NCBI GenBank assembly: GCA_017622215.1
Contig: JAGARO010000006.1
Location: 1 to 64,000 of the forward strand
Reading direction: 5' to 3'
DNA: 64,000 bases
Source of the DNA: Clostridia bacterium
Lineage (GTDB): Bacteria > Bacillota > Clostridia > Monoglobales > Monoglobaceae
Below, one piece after another: positions 34,744 to 42,642 of the stretch (positions within the stretch are counted from its first letter, which is position 1; each line of letters starts with the position of its first letter). A program made the position numbers and the translations under genes. Under the pieces are notes generated by a model. It worked only from the letters and a program-made list of their open reading frames with translations, made no database searches and was not told where the DNA came from.

Positions 34744-34770
34744 TTTCGGGGTAAATTTTTTACCCCGAAA
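34744..34770 (-). terminator. Terminator after the SLH-phosphodiester glycosidase gene
   Basis: 12-bp stem TTTCGGGGTAAA/TTTACCCCGAAA with 3-nt loop; the minus strand continues into a run of six T. Confidence 0.9.
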
Positions 34771-34792
34771 TTATATCCGTTTTATGCCCTTT

Positions 34793-37345
34793 TTACATAA
34801 TATTATAAAGGATTTTAGCCGCCTCCGCTTTTGTTAAATTCTTTTTCGGTTTTATACTTCCGTCCTCATAGCCGTTGACTGCTCCGATTCCAACTAAAAT
34901 CTCAAATCCCTCTTTCGCCCAGTCGGCAATATCTCCTTTATCCGTATTCTTTATCTCCGACTTTTTAAGTCCCGACGGGATTGTTCTTGAAATGATTGTT
35001 ACCGCTTCAGCACGGTTTATACTTGTCTTCGGGTCAGCCAGAAGTCCTCCGTCGGTATCCTTTCTTCCCTTGACTGTGCCCCACTTATAAAGGGCCTTAA
35101 AGCTATTAAGCGCCCAGGCAGGAATTTCCTCCACATCCTTATAAGGAAGCTCAACATCAGCATAGGAATCTACATCAATCCTCAAATAATTTGTTATCAT
35201 TACTGCAAATTCTGACCTTGTCATCTCTTTCTGTGGATTGAATTTAAGACCTGAATTTGTCTTTTCGCCACTAACTATCCCTGTTTTATACATATAATTT
35301 ATAAGACTTTCAGCCCAGTTACCCTTTGTGTCAACAAAAGGATTTTCTGCATTTCCGTCAAGGCCTTTGTTTTCCTCAATCTTCGTTGTATAGCCAACTG
35401 TGTTTGTTATATAAAGGGTTATTTTATCATATTTTTCATAGTTCTCAATATGAAGGACTTCTGTTTCTTCGTTATAGTCATAGGCTATGCCTCTGCCGTC
35501 TGCACGGAGCTTTATTCCGTCAGCTTTAACCTCAAGTCCGTAATTAGACTTTATCTTAAAATAAAGGTCTGTGCCGTCCTTTTCCACTTCTGCATAGGAA
35601 TAAAGTTTTTCTTCTTCCTCTGTGCCGTTTGGCATAATTCTTACAGTTTTTGTACCTGTTTTATCCCCTGCTGTTGCCATAACAAAACCTGTTTTGCCCA
35701 TTACATCTCCTGCCGTGAAACAGCCCTCGTGGTCAATCTCACCGATTTCTTCGTCGCAGTCCCATTCGTAGCAACTGTCATCAGACACAAGAAGATTAAA
35801 TCCTCCGTAGCTTTCCGCTGTCAAATCAATTTTTTCTCCTCTTTTTACAACAATTTCGTCCTTTGAATAGGCTGTGTTTTCTTTCTTTATGTAGATGTCT
35901 GTCGGGGTATCAAGACAAACTATATCTGCTGTTGTTTCTACGCCCTGAGATTCAGCAGAAACAGTTACTACACCTGTTTCGCCTGCTGTGAACAGGCCGT
36001 TTCTTGTTATATCACTTTCCTCTGCCTTTTCAAGAGAAAACCTTACATTCCTTACATCAACAGGGTGATAGCCCCCGTCCACACCCTTGGCTGTAAGCTG
36101 TACGCTTGCGCCCTTAAGCACATAATTCATAAGCGGGTAGATTGTAAGATATTCAAGGTCTCCTTTTTTTTCCATTTCATTCTTCAGAAAGAAGAAGTTT
36201 GCAACCTTTCTCTCTCTGCCGTCTGAGGGCTTATTTATAACTGTTGCCTCTTTCTCACCAGGAAGTCTTACAACACAGGTTGTAGAGCCTCCGCCGTCAA
36301 GGTTTATGGCATCAACGCAACCAAGTTCTTTCATTCGGGTTGCAAGGGTTTTAAGCTGGGCACCGTAGCTATAATCTGTCTGTCTGCCGTCAAGGGTATA
36401 GAAAACTATTGAGCCGTCGTTCTTTCTGCCGATAGCTGTCCTTGGGTCTGCACCTGCCTTAAGATTCGGATTTACATTTCCGCCCGAAAGCAACATTCCG
36501 CCTGTTGCACCAATTAAAAGGTCAGCATTCTTCCACCTTTCGTCTCCCATAATCCCAAAGGAAATTGTAATTTCCTCTCCGATTTCAAGATTTTTGATTG
36601 GTTCTAAAAATTCCTCAGGAGCATTTTTATCAACTGTGAGCACCACCTTGCCCTCTGGGATTTTTATCGAGCCATTATATTCATCAACAGAGTCAACCAC
36701 AAGGGACATTGTTGTTCCAAGTCGCATTTCGCCCTCTAAAACTGTCAAAATTACATCTATTCCGTCAGTTTTATTATGGGTTTCAGTGGAAAATTCCTCT
36801 GTCATCATATAAATCGCGTAAGGCTGGCGGTACTTATTTATATTATAAATATTTACCTCTGTGCCATCCGCCTTTTTCATTACTGAAAACATTGTGCCCT
36901 CTGACACAAAGGAATTGCCATCCTTATCAATACCGAAAGCGTACTGTTTCGAGGCATCCTTTGTTTTTATAAGTCCGTCAACTATCAGGTTGCTCATTGG
37001 CACTCCTGTTTCAAGGGAGAAAAAGTCTGCATTTACGCCACCGATAATGTCCAGTCCCTCGCCTGTGAGCCTCTGGACTTCAGCTGTTGCGATTGATTTT
37101 CCGTACATTTTTTCACCAAAGGTTATAATCGGTTTTACATCCTCGTTTGGCTTATATACAATATAATTTTCAGTCTGTCTTCCTACACCGCTCTGGTCGC
37201 TGTACCACTGGTTATGGTAGAGGGTTGTCCCCTGTCCGATTTCAAGCTCATATCCATTTATTTTTGAAGAACCCAAAACAGAGCCGAAAACTGTTTCGCA
37301 CAGCATAAGACCCGTTAGAGCTACTGATAAAAATCTCTTATTCAT
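34793..37345 (-). CDS. S-layer-anchored phosphodiester glycosidase (NAGPA domain)
   Basis: An 850-residue exported protein. Signal peptide at residues 1-25 (FLSVALTGLMLCETVFGSVLGSS). Residues about 90-395 are a NAGPA phosphodiester glycosidase domain (GGVNADFFSLETGVPMSN, AIGRKNDGSIVFYTLDGRQ, DAINLDGGGSTTCVV). The middle (about 400-660) has Ig-like/BIG-type segments. Three SLH repeats cover about 670-850 (FVDTKGNWAESLINYMYKTGIV, ...INRAEAVTIISRT, ...LTKAEAAKILYNIM) and should anchor it to pyruvylated secondary wall polymer. Related proteins uncap N-acetylglucosamine phosphodiesters. No partner genes adjacent. Confidence 0.88.
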   Translation of the reverse strand: MNKRFLSVALTGLMLCETVFGSVLGSSKINGYELEIGQGTTLYHNQWYSDQSGVGRQTENYIVYKPNEDVKPIITFGEKMYGKSIATAEVQRLTGEGLDIIGGVNADFFSLETGVPMSNLIVDGLIKTKDASKQYAFGIDKDGNSFVSEGTMFSVMKKADGTEVNIYNINKYRQPYAIYMMTEEFSTETHNKTDGIDVILTVLEGEMRLGTTMSLVVDSVDEYNGSIKIPEGKVVLTVDKNAPEEFLEPIKNLEIGEEITISFGIMGDERWKNADLLIGATGGMLLSGGNVNPNLKAGADPRTAIGRKNDGSIVFYTLDGRQTDYSYGAQLKTLATRMKELGCVDAINLDGGGSTTCVVRLPGEKEATVINKPSDGRERKVANFFFLKNEMEKKGDLEYLTIYPLMNYVLKGASVQLTAKGVDGGYHPVDVRNVRFSLEKAEESDITRNGLFTAGETGVVTVSAESQGVETTADIVCLDTPTDIYIKKENTAYSKDEIVVKRGEKIDLTAESYGGFNLLVSDDSCYEWDCDEEIGEIDHEGCFTAGDVMGKTGFVMATAGDKTGTKTVRIMPNGTEEEEKLYSYAEVEKDGTDLYFKIKSNYGLEVKADGIKLRADGRGIAYDYNEETEVLHIENYEKYDKITLYITNTVGYTTKIEENKGLDGNAENPFVDTKGNWAESLINYMYKTGIVSGEKTNSGLKFNPQKEMTRSEFAVMITNYLRIDVDSYADVELPYKDVEEIPAWALNSFKALYKWGTVKGRKDTDGGLLADPKTSINRAEAVTIISRTIPSGLKKSEIKNTDKGDIADWAKEGFEILVGIGAVNGYEDGSIKPKKNLTKAEAAKILYNIM

Positions 37346-37365
37346 AAGACTGCCTCCAAATAAAA

Positions 37366-37389
37366 AAGTCCGAATTCATATTCGGACTT
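37366..37389 (-). terminator. Terminator of the rnf operon
   Basis: 9-bp stem AAGTCCGAA/TTCGGACTT, 6-nt loop, followed on the minus strand by a six-T run. It lies between rnfB and the next gene. Confidence 0.88.
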
Positions 37390-37444
37390 AATTATATCAC
37401 TTTTTACTTTTTTTGTAAATATTAAACCTTTGTAAGTTTTTGGA

Positions 37445-38230
37445 TTAAATTACAGAAATTGTTTTCTGCGGGCATTTTTCTACGCAAAGTCCACAGTTCT
37501 TACATTTTTCTGTATCAATCACTGCAAGGTTATTTTCCATTGTAATTGCTTCTTCAGGACAGTTCTTTGCACAAATTCCGCAACCGATACAGCCCTTGCT
37601 ACAATTCTCTTTAACCTTTTTACCCTTATCAAGAGAATGGCATTTTACCAAAGTTTCCGCTGAGTAGTCCACCAACTTTATTACGTTTTTAGGACATTCC
37701 TTAACGCACACTCCACAGCCGATACATTTCTCTTTATCTACAACTGCGAGACCGTCTTTAACGGAGATTGCACCTGTAGGGCACGCCTTTACACAGGTAC
37801 CAAGACCAAGACAGGCATATTTACAGGACTTTGGACCGCCACCTAATCTGTTTGCATAGTTACAGTCATTTAATCCCTGATAAATATATCTTGTTTCTGC
37901 TACGTCTGTTGCACCGCTACAAGCTACAAAAGCAACCTTTTTATCAACCTTTTCTGCAGAAACGCCCATAATTTCAGCAATTCTTTCAGCAGATTTGCTT
38001 CCGCCAGGGGCACAAAGGCTACACTTTGCCTCGCCCTTAATGATTGCATCGGCATAACCTGCACATCCTGCATAGCCACAACCACCACAGTTTGCACCAG
38101 GGAGAGCTTCAACTATCATTGGAATACGTTCGTCCTCTTTAACTGCAAAAATCTTTGAGGCAAGGGCAAGAATTATTCCGAAAAACAATCCCATTCCGCC
38201 TACTATGGCACAAGGAAAAATTATATCCAT
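37445..38230 (-). CDS. rnfB: Rnf complex subunit B (multi-cluster ferredoxin)
   Basis: A 261-residue RnfB. An N-terminal membrane helix (residues 5-25) anchors it; NCGGCGYAGCAGYADAI near 47-63 belongs to the CxxC...C cluster domain; then come ferredoxin motifs CKYACLGLGTCVKACP, CIGCGVCVKECP, CSKGCIGCGICAKNCP and CKNCGLCVEKCP. It is the likely entry point for electrons from reduced ferredoxin. Last gene of the rnfCDGEAB operon. Confidence 0.96.
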   Translation of the reverse strand: MDIIFPCAIVGGMGLFFGIILALASKIFAVKEDERIPMIVEALPGANCGGCGYAGCAGYADAIIKGEAKCSLCAPGGSKSAERIAEIMGVSAEKVDKKVAFVACSGATDVAETRYIYQGLNDCNYANRLGGGPKSCKYACLGLGTCVKACPTGAISVKDGLAVVDKEKCIGCGVCVKECPKNVIKLVDYSAETLVKCHSLDKGKKVKENCSKGCIGCGICAKNCPEEAITMENNLAVIDTEKCKNCGLCVEKCPQKTISVI

Positions 38231-38242
38231 AACTCTACCCCC

Positions 38243-38836
38243 TTAAAACGACATTCCTGAAAATCCCATAAAGGCAATTGACAGGAGACTTGCTGTTATT
38301 AAAACAATTGGCATTCCCTTTAAAAATTCAGGAATATCTGCATTTTCAAGGCGTTCTCTTACGCCTGCAAATAAAATTATCGCAAGGGTAAAGCCCAGAC
38401 CTGCAGCACCGCCGTAAACTACTGAATCCAAAAAGCTTGTGGTGGAATCAGCAAACTTTGTTATATTAAGAATTGCAACACCTAAAACTGCACAGTTTGT
38501 TGTAATAAGGGGAAGATATATACCCAGCGAATTATAAAGTGGCGGGATATTCTTTCTTAAAAACATTTCAACGAACTGTACTAAAACTGCAATTACCAAT
38601 ATAAAGGCAATTGTCTGAAGATATTCAATATTACAAAGCACTAAAAGCTGATTTACGAGCCAGGTAAGAGCCGAGGCACACACCATAACGAAAACTACTG
38701 CAAAGCCCATACCGAAAGCTGTTTCAGTTTTCTTTGATACTCCAAGGAAAGGACAGATACCTAAAAACTTTACCAAAACAAAGTTTTCGGCGAAAATTGC
38801 ACCAAGGGAAATCATCAAAAGTCTAGTCAATAGCAT
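38243..38836 (-). CDS. rnfA: Rnf complex subunit A
   Basis: A 197-residue, six-helix membrane subunit. [20 protein letters not shown] near the start holds the conserved cysteine that, with its partner in RnfE, coordinates an intramembrane iron-sulfur cluster. Overlaps rnfE by 14 bp. Confidence 0.96.
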   Translation of the reverse strand: MLLTRLLMISLGAIFAENFVLVKFLGICPFLGVSKKTETAFGMGFAVVFVMVCASALTWLVNQLLVLCNIEYLQTIAFILVIAVLVQFVEMFLRKNIPPLYNSLGIYLPLITTNCAVLGVAILNITKFADSTTSFLDSVVYGGAAGLGFTLAIILFAGVRERLENADIPEFLKGMPIVLITASLLSIAFMGFSGMSF

Positions 38837-39440
38837 TTTCTTCCCCTCCCTTTTTCTTCATCTCAATTATGTTCTTTACCATAGCAAGAAGTCCTAATGT
38901 GAGAAACGCACCAGGGGCAAGAACGAAAATTGTAATTGGCTGGAAATGAGTTGTTAAGATATGGAAACCAAAGAGAGTTCCCGCACCTAAAAGTTCACGG
39001 AGTGCTCCGATGATTGTCAGGGCAGCTGTAAAACCAAGTCCCATTCCTACGCCGTCAAGCATTGAATCGATTGCGCTGTTTTTAGACGCAAAAGCCTCTG
39101 CTCTTCCTAAAATAATACAGTTTACAACTATCAAGGCAATATAAATACCCAGCGCCGAGTAAAGTGAAGGTAAAAACGCTTTAAGAAGCATTTCAACCAA
39201 TGTTACAAAGCTTGCGATTACTACTATGTAGGCTGCAATTCTTACCTTTTCAGGTATAAACTTACGAAGAAGGGAAATGAAAAGGTTTGAAAAAACAAGA
39301 ACCACCATAGTTGAAAGTCCCATTCCGATTGCATTTACAACTGAGGTTGTTACAGCAAGGGTCGGGCACATACCTAAAAACAAAACAAAGGTAGGATTTT
39401 CCTTAAGGAGACCATTTAATAGGACATCTTTTTTATTCAT
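38823..39440 (-). CDS. rnfE: Rnf complex subunit E
   Basis: A 205-residue, six-helix subunit homologous to RnfA ([20 protein letters not shown] with the conserved Cys). Pairs with RnfA to form the ion-translocating membrane core. Overlaps rnfG by 8 bp. Confidence 0.95.
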   Translation of the reverse strand: MNKKDVLLNGLLKENPTFVLFLGMCPTLAVTTSVVNAIGMGLSTMVVLVFSNLFISLLRKFIPEKVRIAAYIVVIASFVTLVEMLLKAFLPSLYSALGIYIALIVVNCIILGRAEAFASKNSAIDSMLDGVGMGLGFTAALTIIGALRELLGAGTLFGFHILTTHFQPITIFVLAPGAFLTLGLLAMVKNIIEMKKKGGEENAID

Positions 39441-40110
39441 CAGCCTTTTCCTCCTCTACCTGTTCTATCTGTTTATGGGATTCCTCATCAAGCTTTTCAA
39501 ATTCTTCGTTTACAGCCTGTGAAATATCTATACTTGTTGTTACAGTTCTCTTTCCCACAGCCTCAAGACCTGCATTCACGGCTCTTGTAACTGCTTCAGA
39601 GGTTATTGTAGCACCTGAAATAGCCTCAATTTCGTCAAAGTCTGCATCCTCATTCTTTACAACTGAAAGAAGCATACTTTTGTCCTTATACTGGTCAATA
39701 AACTCAGGTTCAGAGGCTTTAGCGCCGAGACCTGCAGTTTCAGAAGAATTAAGGATTTTTACTGCACAGATTTTTCCGTCTGTGCCTACACCCATAATTA
39801 TTTCAAGTTCTCCGCCGTAGCCGTTTGTTATAACATCTACAACATAGCCTACAAGTCTTTCTTCCGCTGTTCCTGTATAGAATTCCTTAATCCTTACATC
39901 CTTTTCAGAAAGCTCAAGTCCTCCTGTATCCACTTTCTTAAAGTCCTTTGCATCAGGAAGAACTTCCTGCATAGCCATTTCCTGTCTTTTAGCATCATTT
40001 TCAGCTATAACAGGGGCTGTTACCTTATTTGCAACTGCAAGTACTAAGGCTGAAACAAGAGTTATTACGAAAAGCTTAAGGGCGTCCTTAATAAGATGAT
40101 TTTTAAGCAT
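39433..40110 (-). CDS. rnfG: Rnf complex subunit G (covalent flavin)
   Basis: A 225-residue subunit with one N-terminal helix and an extracytoplasmic FMN domain. The flavinylation motif SGATIT ends at Thr170, the expected covalent FMN site. The charged Glu/Lys-rich C-terminal tail (from about 200) is longer than strictly needed. Overlaps rnfD by 8 bp. Confidence 0.95.
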   Translation of the reverse strand: MLKNHLIKDALKLFVITLVSALVLAVANKVTAPVIAENDAKRQEMAMQEVLPDAKDFKKVDTGGLELSEKDVRIKEFYTGTAEERLVGYVVDVITNGYGGELEIIMGVGTDGKICAVKILNSSETAGLGAKASEPEFIDQYKDKSMLLSVVKNEDADFDEIEAISGATITSEAVTRAVNAGLEAVGKRTVTTSIDISQAVNEEFEKLDEESHKQIEQVEEEKADE

Positions 40111-41077
40111 TCTCCTTCGCCTCCTTTACCTTGCCGAAGCGACGGGGATGTGTGTATCTCTCAATAAGAGGTGATGCCACATTCATCAAAAGTATTCCGT
40201 ATGTAACGCCCTCAGGGTAGCCTCCGAAGAATCTTATGAGGACTGTTATAAGTCCGCAGCCGATACCGAAGATTACCTTACCCCATGGGGTATATGGTGT
40301 TGTAGTATAGTCTGTTACCATAAATACTGCACTGAAGAGAAGTCCCCCTGCAAAAACGTGGTAAACGCCCGAATAAAGTGTTCCGCCAAGGCATGCACTT
40401 AAAACAAATGTTGTAAGCACATAGGCAAGCGGGCATTTATAGTCAATAACTTTTCTCCAGATGAGATATGCAAAGCCTATAATAATTGCAATCGCCGATG
40501 TTTCGCCGATACATCCGCCTCTGTTTCCTATAAACAAATTCCAGAAGCTTGTAAGTTCCTCTCCCGCTTTATAAAGGCTGAGAGGTGATGCAGATGTGAT
40601 TGCATCTGCATTATTTATAAGGTGAAGCTTTTCAAAAGGCTCAACCCATCTTGTCATAGGCATTGCAAAAGATGTAAGAAGAAAAGCTCTTGCTGCGGCT
40701 GCAGGGTTCATAAAGTTATGACCAAGACCGCCAAAGAATGCCTTTACAATAATAATCGCGAAAAGTGAGCCTAAAATTGCCTGATAAAACGGCAGGGTTG
40801 CAGGAAGATTCATTGCAAGAATTATACCTGTTACCGCTGCACTTAAATCGCCCACTGTTGACGGCTTCTTAAGGAGCTTACACCAGCCCCATTCAAAAAA
40901 TATACAGGCTGCCATACATACAGCTGTAAGAAGGGCTGCCCTGTAACCGAAGAAAATTACACCTGCGATTACTGACGGAAAGAGAGCAATAATTACATCA
41001 AGCATTACTGTCTGTACTCTTTCTTCCCCTGAAATATGAGGGGCGTGTGAAACTATAAACTTTTTAGTCTTTTCCAT
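40103..41077 (-). CDS. rnfD: Rnf complex subunit D (covalent flavin)
   Basis: A 324-residue subunit with about nine helices; GHNFMNPAAAARAFLL is a conserved loop. The covalent FMN site of RnfD is usually a Thr in a (S/T)xAT motif; here it reads DAITSASPLSL, with Ser164 where Thr is expected. Either the flavin is bound to Ser or the neighbouring Thr161 is used. Follows rnfC by 13 bp. Confidence 0.95.
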   Translation of the reverse strand: MEKTKKFIVSHAPHISGEERVQTVMLDVIIALFPSVIAGVIFFGYRAALLTAVCMAACIFFEWGWCKLLKKPSTVGDLSAAVTGIILAMNLPATLPFYQAILGSLFAIIIVKAFFGGLGHNFMNPAAAARAFLLTSFAMPMTRWVEPFEKLHLINNADAITSASPLSLYKAGEELTSFWNLFIGNRGGCIGETSAIAIIIGFAYLIWRKVIDYKCPLAYVLTTFVLSACLGGTLYSGVYHVFAGGLLFSAVFMVTDYTTTPYTPWGKVIFGIGCGLITVLIRFFGGYPEGVTYGILLMNVASPLIERYTHPRRFGKVKEAKENA

Positions 41078-41090
41078 TTTGCTCCCCTCC

Positions 41091-42467
41091 CTATTTCTTT
41101 TCTCTTATCTTAGCCTTGGCAATTCTTATATTCTGTACCACCCTCTGGGAGGACTGGCAGATATAAGAACAGCTTCCGCATTCTATACAATCCATTACGT
41201 TAAGCTTCATAAGTGCATCAAAGTCATTTCTCTTATAAGCATTGTTTATCTCAAGAGGAACAAGTCTCATAGGACAAATTTCAACGCACTTTCCGCATCT
41301 TAAACAGGTTGTCTCTTCCTGTGCTCTGGCAAATTTTCTACCGAAAGCAAGAAGACCTGAAGTACCCTTAACCACAGGTGTATCAAGGCTTATCTGGGCA
41401 ATTCCCATCATAGGTCCGCCCATAATTACCTTTCTTGGTTCTTTCTTAAAACCGCCTGCTTTTTCAACAATATAATTAAACGGTGTACCGATGCGAACTC
41501 TGAAGTTCACAGGGTTTCCTATACAATCCCCTGCCACCGTTACAATTCTTGAAATAAGAGGTCTGCCCTTTGTTACTGCACGGCAGATTGAGGCAACTGT
41601 GTCAACATTGTCAACTATCGCACCCACATCTGCAGGGAGCTTACCTGGAGGAATTTTTCTTCCTGTTATAGCGTCAATAAGCTGTTTCTCGCTACCCTGA
41701 GGGTACTTTGTTTTAAGAGTTACAATTCTTATATCTGCCTCTCCGTCAAGGGATGCTGCATTCTGAAGCACCTCGATTGCATCAGGCTTATTTTCCTCTA
41801 TTCCGATATAACCTGTTGTAAGTCCGAAAATCTTCATTAAAATTTTAAGACCTGTAATTACATCCTTTGGATTTTCAAGCATCTGTCTGTGGTCAGATGT
41901 AAGATATGGTTCACACTCTGCACCGTTTACGATTACATAGTCAATCCTTTTATCGTCGGAAACATTAAGCTTTACATGGGTAGGGAAACAGGCTCCGCCC
42001 ATTCCAACTATACCTGCTTCACGGACAATATCAACTATCTCCTTTGGAGAAAGTTCCCTGTAATCATAGCCCTTAAGACCTTCTACAACTTCATATCTTC
42101 CGTCGTTTTCTATGAAAATACATTCTACCTCTGTTCCGTTGGGATGGAGGCTTGGTTTAATTTCTTTAACTGTTCCCGATACAGAAGAATGGATATTTGC
42201 AGAAACATAACCGCTGGCTTCTGCAATTTTCTGTCCTACCTTAACTTCATCTCCAACCTGAACAATCGGAGTGGCAGGTGCACCCAGATGCTGTACCATC
42301 GGGAAAATCATAAGCTGTGGCGCATCAATATCAACAATGGGCTTATCCTTTGTTTCTTCCTTCATTGCGTCAGGATGTATCCCTCCCCTGAAGGTATAAA
42401 CTTCTTTCTTGTCAGAGATAAAGCCTTTTATCTTTTCTGCTGCACCTTCAAAAAATTTATTTTCCAA
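41091..42467 (-). CDS. rnfC: Rnf complex subunit C (NADH-binding)
   Basis: A 458-residue RnfC, the NAD- and FMN-binding cytoplasmic subunit. N-terminal barrel-sandwich region (VQVGDEVKVGQKIAEASGYVSANIHSSVSGTV), then GMGGACFPTHVKL (nucleotide binding), and two [4Fe-4S] motifs near the C-terminus (CLRCGKCVEICP, CIECGSCSYIC). A TTG start at 42467 is chosen because GAGGTG lies eight bases before it; an upstream TTG at 42488 would overlap that site. First gene of the Rnf operon, which couples ferredoxin:NAD oxidoreduction to ion pumping. Confidence 0.95.
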   Translation of the reverse strand: MENKFFEGAAEKIKGFISDKKEVYTFRGGIHPDAMKEETKDKPIVDIDAPQLMIFPMVQHLGAPATPIVQVGDEVKVGQKIAEASGYVSANIHSSVSGTVKEIKPSLHPNGTEVECIFIENDGRYEVVEGLKGYDYRELSPKEIVDIVREAGIVGMGGACFPTHVKLNVSDDKRIDYVIVNGAECEPYLTSDHRQMLENPKDVITGLKILMKIFGLTTGYIGIEENKPDAIEVLQNAASLDGEADIRIVTLKTKYPQGSEKQLIDAITGRKIPPGKLPADVGAIVDNVDTVASICRAVTKGRPLISRIVTVAGDCIGNPVNFRVRIGTPFNYIVEKAGGFKKEPRKVIMGGPMMGIAQISLDTPVVKGTSGLLAFGRKFARAQEETTCLRCGKCVEICPMRLVPLEINNAYKRNDFDALMKLNVMDCIECGSCSYICQSSQRVVQNIRIAKAKIREKK

Positions 42468-42512
42468 GATTTTTACACCTCGTTTCAATCATAATTACAA
42501 TATACTAGTTTA

Positions 42513-42541
42513 ATTATAACAAATACTGTCGGAAATTGCAA
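42513..42541 (-). promoter_or_regulatory. SigA promoter of the rnf operon
   Basis: TTGCAA (42536-42541) and TATAAT (42513-42518) on the minus strand, 17-bp spacer. A 0A-like box (CTGTCGGAA, 42526-42534) sits inside the spacer and a perfect 0A box (42550-42557) just upstream, so Spo0A could repress this promoter. Confidence 0.75.
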
Positions 42542-42549
42542 CAAAAATA

Positions 42550-42580
42550 TTGTCGAAGAATTTTTGTCCCATTTGTCCAA
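42550..42580 (+). promoter_or_regulatory. Spo0A box cluster upstream of spoIIE
   Basis: TTGTCGAA at 42550-42557 is a perfect 0A box; TTGTCCCA (42564-42571) and TTGTCCAA (42573-42580) are close variants in the same orientation just upstream of the -35. This is the position where Spo0A-P activates spoIIE in B. subtilis. Confidence 0.75.
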
Positions 42581-42583
42581 AAA

Positions 42584-42616
42584 ATGACAATTTATATTTG
42601 GCTTTTTTCCTATAAT
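42584..42616 (+). promoter_or_regulatory. Spo0A-dependent SigA promoter of spoIIE with 21-bp spacing
   Basis: ATGACA (42584-42589) and TATAAT (42611-42616) are 21 bp apart. Abnormally long spacing (21 bp at spoIIE, 22 bp at spoIIG) is a known hallmark of Spo0A-activated SigA promoters in B. subtilis. Start would be near 42623, before AAGGAGG. Confidence 0.72.
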
Positions 42617-42642
42617 ATTCCTAAGATTAAGGAGGTATTACC

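Noticed and set aside
37445-42467. Na+-translocating NADH:quinone reductase (Nqr)
   Set aside because: RnfB and RnfC multi-cluster ferredoxin subunits are present and NqrF/NqrA are absent; order is rnfCDGEAB.
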